Shown here in pieces: positions 33,347 to 44,893 of a DNA stretch of 64,000 nt; position 1 is the stretch's first letter, and each line of letters starts with the position of its first letter. The translations under genes and the position numbers were made by a program. The notes under the pieces are model-generated. The model was not told the origin of the DNA. It did not search any database and saw nothing but the letters and a program-made list of their open reading frames with translations. Where the stretch lies: contig JANVFP010000037.1 of assembly GCA_027919835.1 (NCBI GenBank), forward strand, positions 248,001 through 312,000, in the 5' to 3' direction. The DNA is from Lentinula raphanica (taxonomy: Eukaryota; Basidiomycota; Agaricomycetes; Agaricales; Omphalotaceae).

Positions 33347-34465
33347 TGTGAAGGACCTTGACGAGGAGAAAAGGATAACAAGCTTTGATGAGTTTGAAGG
33401 TTGTGGAACGACAGGTCATATACTTATAGCCTTGTATCGGTACACGGTACACGGACAGATCTTCCTTTATAACGTTGATAATCCGACACGCGTTAACTCC
33501 CATAAGGAAGGGAATACGAGGATCATCTGAATCCGCGGTGGATGGAGTAAGTCAAGAGCCGAAAGTCAGACCGCTCTATCCTCTGAATTTTGAGGTTTGA
33601 GATCATATGTTTTTCATTGCATTCCGATGATACCGAAGCCGACATAAGAGTGCGGATGCAGGAGAAGATCTTGCATTTGGAGCCGATAAGTTTGGTTTCC
33701 AGTATACACACTAGACAGCAGAGATTGAGCAGTCACAACCTGTGCGGCATACCATGCACACGAATGGGATCCAGAAAGTTAATCAAGCTGAGAAAGAAGG
33801 AGAGGATACGGGCCAGACATTGCATTGTCATCGTATCCACATACAATCATACACAGTAGATGTTCATTCCAGCTGAGCTATAGTGAGTCAAGAATGACTT
33901 TTGCATGCTCATAGCTTGAGGTTGTTAGAAAGCGATATGCGGTGACATCTTCTACATGAGCGTACCTAAGGGTTTGACCTTCTCAAGTTACCTCTCATTG
34001 ATGAGCCCATATACAAGAGCAGTCCTAGCCATAGAGAGCTATCGGCATTCTCATGTTGTACCCGGCGATTCAAGAGCGAATTATACCCGCGCAGTGGATG
34101 GATGGTGGCGTAGCGTGGTTTTCCGAAATTGTTTGGTGGGAAATATCCACGTGGTCTACCATGCCGTGCAGTGCCGAAACTTTGTTCCTGTCTCTCGACG
34201 TTAAGTATCCAAACGTTTTTTGACGTTCACAACGAGACTCCGAGAGGGAAGAGGAGATTGTGGAAGTCTTCTTCAACCTTCATCGATTCATCAGCCATCT
34301 ACTAAACTGGTTTCACATCTGCCTTTTTACCTTCGTCAGTCCTTGAGCACAACTTTGATTGAGGCTTTCCGCAATATTCAAGCGTCATTTCAAGCTGCAA
34401 CCCTCTTCGAAGATTTGATCTACATTTGACCATTCTTGCTAACTTTTTCTCTCCTCTGACAGAGC
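33347..34465. other. Intergenic, divergent promoters
   Basis: 1.1 kb separates the divergent MFS and Clp1 genes. Short open frames exist on both strands without recognisable features. Both promoters should lie here. Confidence 0.4.
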
Positions 34466-36451
34466 ATGGCCGAAAGCAATTTCAGTAAAGAATGGGCACT
34501 AGATGCGGAGACCGAATATCGATTCGAGCTAGATATTGGGACTTCGATAGCTATCACAGTGAGTGTGCATCTCTACATCAAGCCATAGATCCCTTTCGAA
34601 CAAGATGTAGCTCGTACGTGGACGAGCTGAGATTTTCGGTGCCGAATTGGTCGAAGGAAAGCCATATATCTTCGGTTCGGAATGCAAAGCAGCGGTATTC
34701 ACTTGGGTTGGATGCACTATCCAGATGAGTCTCTCAAATCCACTCTTCTCGTGCTTTCGACCAATCATCATCCTTGCAAACACGTTACAGGCCAACCATC
34801 CACGGAATACGTCTCTGATGAAACTCCCATGTCCGCCTATGGTAATCTTCACATTGCCTTTGAGCAAATGCGTGTCAAGGCTCTGGCAAAGCTACATGGA
34901 TCGCCTATCTTAGAATTTGCCCATACCGCACAGTCGAAATCGCAATCCGACTCATCCGCAGAACCACCCAGGGTCCTGATCTTGGGTCCCGAAAATTCTG
35001 GTAAAACTAGCATATGCAAAATACTAGTGAACTACGCTGTCCGTGCGGGACAAGAGTGGTCGCCTATACTTGTCAACGTGGATCCGAACGAGGTAAAAAT
35101 TGCTTTCCTGGCACGTACTTGATCCTTTGCTTCTTCCTAATCTCTACTGCAGGGAGGATGGGCTTGTCCGGGAGCTCTATCGGCAGCAGCGGTTCATGGC
35201 CCAATTCCTACCTACTCTCCAGCGAACCCTCTTGGCTCCGCAGCTTCTTCTGCACCGACGACCTTATCGTCAAATGCTCTTCTTCCTCTTGTGTACTGGT
35301 ACGGTCACGCCGGAATGAAACGAAATCCTTTGTTGATGGACAGGCTCATTCAAAACCTTGGATACAATGTTCAAACAAAATTTGATCAGGATCCTGAAGG
35401 TATGGTGCGTTCTACGATGTTTTGGTCCACTCTCCTCCGGAGTCAGACTTGTTTAATGGCTCTTTCCTTTCCGTCAGGTTCTGCAGCAGGCATCATTGTT
35501 GACACACCGTCTTCATTTGCCTCGTCTTCGGGCCCTGGAGTGAATGATTACCGGCAGAAGTTAATTCGAGCATGCATCGACGCGTTTAGAAGTCAGTCTG
35601 AACTCCGTCGAAATCGCCAGTTTGTGCTGATTATGACTTCTAGTCAATATCATCCTCGTAGTAGGACACGAGAAGCTCAACGTTGAGATGCAGCGTGCAT
35701 ATGGCTCATCGTTGACGGTTCTGAAGATACCTAAATCTGGTGGTGTACGTGGTCAATAAATCCTCCTATTCCAACGTTTTCATTTGAATCGTCATCCTTT
35801 CTCGGGTTCACAGGTTGTCGAGCTTGATTATGGCTATCGAGACCGAGTACACAGATACCAAATGCACAATTATATGTATGGAGAGATGATCCCTCCTCCG
35901 CCTGGAATTAAAAATGGCACGCAAGGCGGGGAGACTTTGAGCGATCTCGTTCTTACTCCATCTTCGAATGTGATCAACTTCAGCGACTTGACGATATATA
36001 GGATAGGCGCAGGTTCGTTTGATTATCTTCTGTATATACATGGTAATGATCTCACTCATACCTCATCGTATAACCTACAGAAACAATGGCTCCTTCTTCC
36101 GCACTGCCCATTGGCGCGACACGTGTGGTTTCAGAGATGCAGCCCGTTCTCGTAGACCCAGCTCAGCCAGGTTCAGGCCTGCTGAACGCTATCCTTGCCG
36201 TTCTTGCCCCCTACCATCCAGATCCAAATGAGCGCTACAATGAAGAGTTGTTGGATTTGACTGTCGTAGGGTTTATTGTTGTGTGGGTTGTTTTCTACAG
36301 TTTCTATGTCTCCGTAGCTGACTCGAGATTGGGTGTTCTATACAGGACAAACTTAGATATCCCCCACAAGAAAATGACTGTTCTCTCGCCAACGCAGGGG
36401 TCTCTCGTTGGAAAAACCGCGATTGTTGGCTCGTTCGAATGGCAAGAGTAA
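34466..36451 (+). CDS. CLP1: mRNA cleavage/polyadenylation factor Clp1
   Basis: A nuclear polynucleotide-kinase-fold subunit of cleavage factor IA/II in pre-mRNA 3'-end processing. Exon 1 (34466-34558) gives MAESNFSKEWALDAETEYRF and ends with donor GTGAGT. Next come LVRGRAEIFGAELVEGKPYIFG, then PSTEYVSDETPMSAYGNLH, then the Walker A GPENSGKTSICKILVNYAVR with VNVDPNE and GGWACPGALSAA, all family hallmarks. DDYLIVVGHEKL-type and C-terminal Clp1 segments (KTAIVGSFEWQE) follow across further introns to 36451. The early donor near 34731 (GTCTCT) is non-standard in sequence though still GT. The size is close to family norms (about 470 residues). Confidence 0.92.
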
Positions 36452-36702
36452 CATGTATTGTAGTTTTATAGTCTACACACATATCATCCCCATAATTCTT
36501 AGCGCGAGTGAGGCTTTCTATAGCCTATGCAGCCCTGTCGTTATCCGAATCGCGGGCTGCACCCTGTCGCAGCGTTATGTAAGGGTAAATTTTTGTTGGA
36601 CAATTTCAAGTTTTTTTTTCAACTCTTGTTGAACTACATGCTCACCATTTGAAAGTCGATCTCTCTTATCCTTGGGTGTCTCAACGAGTACGAGCCAAAA
36701 AT

Positions 36703-39700
36703 ATGGCTTTGACTCGGAGTCTTTCTTTTGCTTCAAGCGCCCCATCTTCTTTTGATGGAGAAGATGTCGCGTTCCAAGACTCGGCAGTGGATGAGTATTT
36801 CGACTTTTCGCGGTTTGGGGGTCAAGACGAGGACGTTACGGATACTTCAGAAGGACAGGATGGGGATTTAGTCGACACGTTGCGCGTAGCTGTTTCGGTA
36901 AATGGATATGAGAGCAATCAACACCATCAGCTACTAACGCCCGCTGTTTTCTAGTCTGTTTTGGAGGATATGGCTCTGACGGAGATTGACTTGGTCTATC
37001 CAGAGTCAGGCCCAGCTAACATTGGCCAAGAGAATGTTGAAGGAGAAGAAGAGGTGCGTTGTATTCTGAGCACCTTACACGTCCTAGTGATTCTGACAGT
37101 AGTTTGGGCAGTCTGATTTCGATGATTTTGACTTGGTCTACCCAGACGATCCTCCGCCGCCGTTCTGCGCGCCTCCTTTAGCAATATCAGCGCCTCCTCT
37201 ACATCAAGAGGAGGTTTTCGCTGAGCTTCCCTTGTCACAGTCGGAGTCGCAGTCGCAGCCAAAACCAATCAAGCCTCGATTAACGATTCGACTCCCGTCT
37301 CGGAGACCTTCACAGTCTCCGACGAAAGCAGACTCAGCCAGCTTCACTGCCTCTGACAGTTCCGCGACGCGCAACCTCTTCGTCTCTACACCTCTGTCTT
37401 CGGTAGGCTCTTCGAATGAGCAAACTCCAGTACTACCCCAGTACGAACAGACAACACCATTCCTTCGTCTTTGCTCTAACGCAGGGTGCAATGGCATCGT
37501 TCGTTTCGAAAGTAACCGTCGTAGATGCATGGGATGCATCACGCGGGGCTGGACAAGTAAAGATTTCTTGTCGCATACGGAGTCTGATCGCGAGACAGCG
37601 AAGATTCAGAAACGGAAGAAAAAGAGTAGAAAGCGTGTGTCGTGGTTTGATGGTTATGGTGAAGATGAAAAGCAGGCTGTAGAATGTACGGAGCCGGAGA
37701 GCGCTCTAGGAGATGGTCAGACGCCATCTGATGGCTCAGGAGAGGACGCCATGGATGTCGATGAGGTCAATTTGGATCGACCTCTGTTGGAAATGGACAG
37801 CGACCACAGCAATTCCGATGTCTTCATCCGTGGATGGGACAGTGACCTTACTGAAGAAGACGAAGATAAAGACGACCGCGTTCTTGACCAGGAAATGACA
37901 GCAGATCAAGATACCGATCCAGGACCATCGTTCGGACTCAGTCGCAAGAGGTGTTCAATCACATCTTGTCGGAATTTCCTTCCGTTGTATGATGCGAGGA
38001 AGTGTTGTCCATCGTGTCGCGAGACAGACCGGGAACGCAGACGGAAACGTCTATGCAACATCAGAACTGGCAAATATTCTGAGTATGGTCCCGATGAATC
38101 AAAGGTGCTTGATCTTCATCTTGTTTGGTTCAGATTGTTACTCATCAGTTCTGTACAGGACCAGGAAAGTCTATCATTGAAACTTGCATCTTCGCATAAT
38201 CAGTTGAAGTCATATACTTTGGATGACCCCGCAGGTTTTGTCGCAGCTGGGGCCCGCCTCTGCAGCATTTCCGGTTGCAAGCACATCGTTCCCAATCAAG
38301 TCGAATACAAGTACAAGCTATGTTTTCCTTGTCGATGTCGATCTTCTCGGAATCACAAGATTCAACAAGCCAGGAGGGACAGACAAATTAGAGCTGCATC
38401 AGGCTTGACGATTGATGAAGACGAAGAACCGATAGAGGTATTTCTTTTTCACACTCCGAGTTGAATCCATTCCGAGCCCACATCAACACAGAAACTCTTT
38501 CCTCTCGATTTTCCTCCGCCTCCACAGAACCTTCTTCGTGCCGCCATGGGTCGTTGTTCCAATATTGACTGTGGAATGAAACTCGACCCCTCAAAATTCA
38601 GCGCGTTCCAAGCCAAAACCAAACAACGTTCGAACAGTCCACATGGAAGCTCGGAGTCTGTGTCGTCATCAATTCTAGCCAGTGTATCAGAGTCTCCACT
38701 TGATACGCAAGATTACGAGATCAACGACACAGAGATGGTTTGCGAACAATGTACCTGGAGGCGTATGTCACCTAAAGAACGGAGGACGACGAAGGTAGAA
38801 TTGCACACGAGGGTAAGGGTCGTCCTCGCTGCGGAAGAAACTGGAGGTATCATATCTAAAACGAACAACGATGGATTTGGTCTCTCTCCGTTGAAATCTT
38901 GTATACGACCGAACGCTCCGGTTATTCGGCTTCCTCAGCGACCTATACCTCCCCCCAAGGTACATCTACGCTCGTCTTGTCTTTTTTGATGCTTACGGAT
39001 TGATTCCTCGACAACGAAGCCTCGTATCCCAACACCCTACCCTGAATATCAATGCTTTTCTCATCTCATCTGTGCTCTTCAAAACCTGTTCAAGTCCTTC
39101 CTTCAAGCCCAAGGCTACTATCTCGCGTTCAATATTGCTCGTGAAAGCCCAAATACCTATTGTAGAACGGAGGGTAACGTCGAAAACACAGAGTTAGATC
39201 CTTCTGATAGTTTTCTATCCAATACCATCACTATCGCCGATACCCTCAAACCTCCACAGAACTCCAATCCATCTACTCAAACCCATCTTGTCTCTGCTCC
39301 ATCCAGATCCACGCAAAATACCATGTCCAAATTTTCATTCAATGGCGAATTCTCCATCATCGCTCCCGATTTCGAGGTGATAGAACGCGAAGCCGAAATC
39401 AGCGAGTTCGTGACGAGGATCATGCATCAGGTCGAAACAGTAACTTCGCTGGAATTCATGTAAGTAGATCAATCCTTGTTGCTTGACAGTCTTTTCTAAT
39501 CCAAAACTTCATTAAAACGCTCAGACCAAGTAGTCGATCGTGCATGATAGCGTATGGAGGTCTGATCACCCGTTTCGCGTGTCGAGGTATGGTACCGATG
39601 CAATACCCTCCCGGGTTTTCGCCATCACTGGAAATACCTCCTTCGAGAGACATGATGGGTGAACTGGAAGTGGTGGTGCTTCCCGTAGAATCGCATCGCT

Positions 39701-39747
39701 GTTTTCCTGGTCAGAGGACGGTGGTGAGGTTCAGGCTTGTGGGTTGA
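36703..39747 (+). CDS. Large protein with four repeated C-x4-C...C-x2-C modules
   Basis: I do not recognise the family. The start ATG at 36703 (MALTRSLSFASSAPSSFDGE) has A at -3. The N-terminal third is acidic and Ser/Pro-rich, with a repeated ...DLVYPE/DDLVYPD motif. Four cysteine modules follow, starting near 37472, 37951, 38259 and 38552: CSNAGC-x12-CMGC, CSITSC-x12-CPSC, CSISGC-x14-CFPC and CSNIDC with a distant CEQC. Each begins C-S-x3-C, and basic residues follow, suggesting Zn ribbons that bind nucleic acid or protein. The joining introns have clear donors and acceptors (for example 38438 GTATTT...CCACAG and 38959 GTACAT...ACGAAG). A distinct C-terminal domain (IIAPDFEVIEREAEISEF through FPGQRTVVRFRLVG) ends at 39747. 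The length is about 850 residues; nuclear location is inferred from basic and acidic tracts. Confidence 0.75.
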
Positions 39748-40289
39748 GGTTGCGGGCTTAGTTTTTGGCTGTATCTTAAAGTCGTGCTAGTGACTCTTAT
39801 CTTGCTTATATATTTTACATATACATATTCGCGTACTAGCTTAACCTTGTACTTAGTTATGTAGTACTATGTACACCCACTGAAATTCTCCAAGAGTCGG
39901 ATACGACTGTGACCTCATTGTGACGAGACGCGTTGTCACTGCGGTGCCGGCCGCTTGAATCTCAAGCAGGCTGCATGGCCTGCATGGCCTATCTGGCGTT
40001 GATATCAGTCACTAGAGCAAGTGTTCTGCTCAAAGGTCCCGTGTTATCAACACCACATCTCCGAGTCAGTCTCGGAGGGGCGTCTAAGGGCGGGCCTTCA
40101 TGATGCTTGAAGCTCGGGTGTAGCAGGTGGTTTTCTCTTCGAATTATTGGTTAGTGGCTGTAGGAATAGGGAGCATGGGGTTGGTACGATTGACTTCACT
40201 GGAATGCAGTATTGTGACCAATGACTCGCACATTGAGCATCATACATGCCAACGATTTTAAAATTTACACTGATACAAATAAACAGGTT
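39748..40289. other. Intergenic between convergent genes
   Basis: No gene was recognised. A short tandem GGCTGCATGGCCTGCATGGCC-like stretch lies near 39970-39990. Confidence 0.4.
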
Positions 40290-41490
40290 TCAGGGAGATG
40301 TCGGGTCCCAATGGGTTAGGTAGTACCATCTATGGACTATGCACATATGGGAAGGGTCAGTCCTTGATTGCAAGACGAGATAGGACGAAAAAAAGACATA
40401 CACGAGGATCGTGTGGAGGCCCAGTTTTCCTTCAAGTCCTTCAATGGCATCCTCCATCTGTTTCTCAGTGAGCGTAGTAGGAACGTCAAGCAATTCCTGG
40501 AGGATTTCAGGAGAGCGAATGAGCTCCGTACGAATTTGCCAATCATCTGGCAGCTCCCTGGCAAGATCAGGATAGGCGGCTCTCAAATAGTGAGGAGCTT
40601 TAAGCAGCTCTTCATACATTCTCCACTCCTGCTTCCACTCGACGGCTTCGGATTTGATTTCGCGCCCCGCTGCGGTGCCATGCCGTTGCATCATGCGAGG
40701 AAAAAGATGAATCCTCCATATACCATAGTTGGTAAACTCTTTTGCCAATATCACTCCCCGGTCAACAGACATACGCTCCACTTCTTCCTGAATGATTGTC
40801 AGCACCTGGTCGAGGAACAGTAGATTCGGTAGACCGCTAAAGTGGGCGTGCGGATCCCGCAGTCTGGAATTCACGTTCTGCACAAGCTTCCTTTTCGCGC
40901 TTTCTGTCATCTGCACTCGTGCCAATTTCGTGTGGTCGGAAGTGAGGTGTACCTTCCAATATGGTTTCGGAACCATATTCCACACATGCGTCCCGTCTTT
41001 GTATTTGTCCAAGTGAGTGCAAAAGGTAAGAGTTGTTTCGCCGGTTTTTCGATCGTCCTCTACAATAAACACAACCCAAGTTTCGTCTGGAGCCAGTTGT
41101 TCGGTAGGTTTAATGTAAACTGGATTTTTTGATCGAGGTAGTGCAGGTGCCGGTTGACGGGCTAGGCCAATCTTCCACCATTTAGTATCTGCAGAGCATG
41201 ATAGTGGTAAAACACATCCTGTTATTAGTTCTATGCCGGACACTCACGATCGCTCTCCTGGTAGATACTGTGAGCAGAGTAATTGAAAGACTTGGGAGGG
41301 GAAACGGACCTTGACAGAAGGCTTAGGTTCGTCACCCATGATGGGATGTACAGGCTCTACTCCACTAATTGTTGCTGGTTGGGTGACCACGGCATTTGTA
41401 TGAGCTGGAAAGGGCATCGCAGTTGCAACGAGGACCAGTGAAAGGAGGAGGCTTGGGACGGCGAGTAAATGGGTTGAGAGACAAACCATG
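40290..41490 (-). CDS. Secreted protein, unknown function
   Basis: A strong signal peptide starts at 41490 (MVCLSTHLLAVPSLLLSLVL, then VATAMPFPAHT). The main exon below 41195 is open and encodes a soluble domain with WKIGLARQPAPALPRSK, ETWVVFIVEDDRKTGETTLTF and PYWKVHLTSDHTKLARVQM, and helical C-terminal repeats rich in E, L and P (for example YLRAAYPDLARELPDDWQIR). The exon 1 junction is uncertain: the donor that fits the frame is GTGACG just after VHPIM (about 41337), pairing with CTGCAG at about 41192. The 3' end may contain one more intron near 40395; the stop at 40290 is the open-frame end. No known catalytic motif was recognised. Confidence 0.6.
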
Positions 41491-42051
41491 TTGTCGAAAA
41501 TCTGAATGACTTTTCGCTGGCAATGAGAGGGGAAAAAGTGGTATAAAGTCGATGGCACTCACAAGTAGGTGCAAGATGAGTCGGCCAGCGAATCTTGATT
41601 TGAGTTGGTGGAAGTCGTGGAACAAGATAGACTCTGGACGAACAGGAACGAACACTGAACGAAGAGTCGTCCAGCGCACCACCCGACGCTGTAAAAATTG
41701 GTAAGTATCATCCGACGCTGCAATACATATTCGAGTAGTATCCTTTGGTATACCCGACGGAAGCTCGCGAGCCGATTTGTGCGTTTTCAACGGAATTCTC
41801 AGCTCTTTGAGCTCTGGGTCTAGCACCTCTCAAGTCTGAAGAGGTCTGAACTTTGAAGACTCTGAACGTTGTCTTGAAGAATGATCGACCACGTGTACTG
41901 TAGACTACAAATTGAAAGAGGAATTTACAACTCCCTTTCTTCTCTACTTCCACCACACTTTGATAGTGTAGGACATTGCTATTCACGCTTAACATCTCTA
42001 TCTATCTTATTCTCTTCGTTCTAACACGCCGGTCGTTTCTGTTCAGCTATC
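41491..42051. other. Intergenic, divergent promoters
   Basis: The region between the secreted-protein gene (minus) and the kinase (plus). An overlapping open frame at 41365-41826 has no supporting features. Confidence 0.4.
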
Positions 42052-43538
42052 ATGCCTTCTACCAAAGCCACGTCTCGTATGCCCGACTTTTCTTCTCAAG
42101 AAATTCTCGACGGTAGATTTCGTCTTCTTGACCTCCTGGGTTCTGGGTCCTACGGAAAAGTCTACAAGGCCTTTGACACTCGACCCAAGTCGTTCTCAAG
42201 TGCTCGCTATTATGCCATCAAGGTTCTCCTCAAAGCAGACGTTCATTCTCGGGACCATGAAATGCAATTGCGCGAACTCAAGTTACAGAAGAAAGTATCT
42301 CATCATCCAAATATCGTGACGTTCTGCGGTGCTTTCGAAGAGAATGATCTTGTCTTCGTGGTACTTGAATACTGTGCGGGTTACGACCTCTTTACGGCTA
42401 TAGTCGACAAGGGACTCTTCATTGGAAAAGATCAACTCATCAAGTCATCTTTCGTCAAACTCTTGAACGCCGTGCATTACTGTCATCAACAAGGCGTTTT
42501 TCATCGTGACCTCAAGCCCGAAAATATCTTGTGCTCAGAAGATGGAACTGAAATCTGGCTTGCTGACTTTGGCCTTTCAACGAATAGGCGAGTGTGTCAC
42601 GACTTTGGATGTGGGAGCAAAGCATATATGAGTCCTGGTATATTCTGTTCGACTGTGTATCCTGTTCAGACCATACTGACTGTTTCTCAGAATGTATAGG
42701 CAAGGAAACAAACAATGTGATATATTCTGCTCCGCTCAATGACATTTGGTCGTTGGGAGTGATTCTCGTCAACCTCGTGACTCAACATAATCCTTGGAAT
42801 TACGCACATAGCAGCGATCCTTGTTTCGACGCCTTTCTGGAGAACCGCGACTCCCTGCGCGAGGCTCTGCCCATATCCAACTCGCTCAACTCGATCCTTA
42901 AACGTATCTTTGATTTCAATCCTGTCTCTCGAATCAACATTCCCGCACTGCGAAACGAAGTACTCTGTCTTGAAACTTTTTACGCACGCGATGACCCGAA
43001 CGGCGAGCTGGATACGGATGCGGTCCCAGTTTTTCCCGCTGATGACCAAACTGAGTCGGTACCTCTTGAACCGTCTCCGGTTCTGGCTGATGATGGCATT
43101 CAAGTAGAAGTGAAAGTTGATATCCAGGTAGACATCGGGTCACCCGAGCGCGCGAGTAGGGCGAACGACAGCTCTTCGTCATGGTCCAATACGGAATGGA
43201 ACGAGCTCAAGAAACGTCTTTTGTTGTCACAGGGAGTCCTTCCTCCTCAAAAGAAGCTGTTCGTCGTCGGATCCCATTCCGTCTCAGGCTCCCGCTCATC
43301 TAACTCTCAGGATGACCTGCTTGTTACGCCTCCTCATGGACCTGTTGATCTTGCTATCGAGATACCGGAGATAGCTGACGAGAAGCTTTCCACTCATCTC
43401 GTTCGTCCCAAGCCTAGATATGCTGTCAACCCACCCGTCGATCTTCGGCCTGGAGATGTGAAGTTTGAAAAGCGAGTTGTTGAACCATCTCGGGTTGTTG
43501 GGCGATTGGATCATGCGATAACGAGTTTCTCGATTTAG
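42052..43538 (+). CDS. Ser/Thr protein kinase, Ran1/Ksp1-like
   Basis: A cytosolic or nuclear Ser/Thr kinase of the fungal Ran1/Pat1-Ksp1-Sks1 group, which links nutrients to growth and differentiation. Exons are 42052-42637 and 42691-43538 (intron 53 nt), giving 477 residues. Motifs are GSGSYGKVYKA (Gly loop), YYAIKVLLK (beta-3 Lys), HRDLKPENIL, DFGLST and, across the intron, MSPE (the APE equivalent), then NDIWSLGVILVNLVTQHNPW. The activation segment GCGSKAYMSPE is typical of this group. After about residue 310 the tail is low-complexity and acidic, then Ser-rich, and may be regulatory. All catalytic residues are present. The assignment to Ran1-like rests on the GCGSxxYMSPE and LxTQxNPW patterns. 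Confidence 0.9.
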
Positions 43539-43731
43539 TGCATGTAGTATGTAGAATATCTGGGTCTGGGATTGTCAATACACATTGCTACTGCTCACCA
43601 TGATCGTTTTTCAAAAATATTGGAAGATTATCGACGATCAGTGTTTACACGTTGTCAATTGGCATTTGAAAATTATGGCATAATTTGAATTTCGCGTCTC
43701 TCCATCCACCCGCTCACTTTCGTGTAGCATA

Positions 43732-44782
43732 ATGGGACAGTACTGGAGATTGATCAACATCGACAAACGAGAAGCCACTAGTGATATGGGAAAGCTTCAA
43801 GAGTTTTTCTACGATCAAGGCCACATCGTGGATTATCTCATCCCTTTGGCCCTTCCCTCGAAATACCAGTCTGATCTAATCAGTCTCGAAGATAGTATTC
43901 AAAAATTTGTTCGAAAGTTAGTTCAACGCTGATTCCGAGCCCATTGACTGACATTGGACTGATCGGAACAGGAATCCATCTACTTCAGCCTCGACGGCAA
44001 TTCTTCTAACGTTGCCTGTCGAACTCTTACTTCTCATCGTCGACGAGCTTAGTGATGATTATCTCCCCTTGCTCTGCTTCTCTTTGACTTGTACTTTTCT
44101 CTGGGATATCACCGGTCAAGCTCGCTATCATTCTCTCTCCTCCTCACTCAACAAACTTAGCTGGGCCGGGGATCGTATCATCCTTCTTGGAGATTGGGCG
44201 AGACTCTTGCCTTCATCGATGCTCTCAGATGAGGAGGTAGAGGGGCTGAAGCTCGATGATAGTCCAAGCGACACACTTGCAGAGGCTCTCATCGATGCCG
44301 CTCGTGGTTTTCCGGAGCCCCCGAATATGAATTCTATCGGCCCTTTGTACGACAGAAGAGTTCAAACCAATCCTGATTTCGAAATCGAACTTTGGGATAT
44401 CCTCGACCATGACAGTCGCTTCAGGCCTTGGATTTGGCTTCATTGGCGAGACTTCAAAGTTCGTAAGCCTGAAGGGGATCGCTGGATGGTCCGCAACCTC
44501 TCTAAGCGAGAGTATGTGACCAAGGCCAGCTCTCGTGACCTTACACAGATGATATACTGCCTCATCGGATACTCCGATGATGGAGATTCTGCGCCAAGGG
44601 GGAGCGAGTGGCTCGTACATGGAGTTTGGGCAGGAGATAGGATCGATATCACGCTTGTGTCAGTTCATCAGCAGGAACATGGGAATGAGTTGGATTGGAA
44701 GGATGTGACCGTTGGTGTCAAGCAGCAGTTGAGGGAAGTAGTAGAGGAGGACGGCTACCGTGATATATATCTATCAGATTGA
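43732..44782 (+). CDS. F-box-like family protein, copy A
   Basis: Exons are 43732-43916 and 43972-44782 with a 55-nt intron, giving 331 residues. Exon 1 encodes a short conserved N-terminal module starting MGQYWRLINIDKREA and a segment EFFYDQGHIVDYLIPL. Exon 2 starts with an F-box-like helix pair (LPVELLLLIVDELSDDYLPLLCFSLTCTFLW), followed by WAGDRIILLGDWARLLP and a conserved C-terminal block WMVRNLSKREYVTKASSRDL ... GPWAGDRIDLT-type. F-box proteins recruit substrates to SCF ligases; whether this one does is inference. Two paralogs lie at 49974 and 51342 with the same intron position and phase. Confidence 0.82.
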
Positions 44783-44893
44783 TTCGGATTGCTCTCCTGC
44801 GTACAAAAAAATACAAGGATGGTTGATGAGTGCGACAATTGTACAACGAACGCATGAGGTTCATTATGTACAAGCCCTTCCTAGGTAATACAG

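Noticed and set aside
36703..39747. Splitting into two genes at about 38460-38545
   Set aside because: The donor GTATTT and acceptor CCTCCACAG join the frames well, and the cysteine modules continue across the junction.
41365..41826. 153-codon minus-strand frame overlapping the secreted-protein exon
   Set aside because: It overlaps the stronger signal-peptide exon in another frame and has no features of its own.
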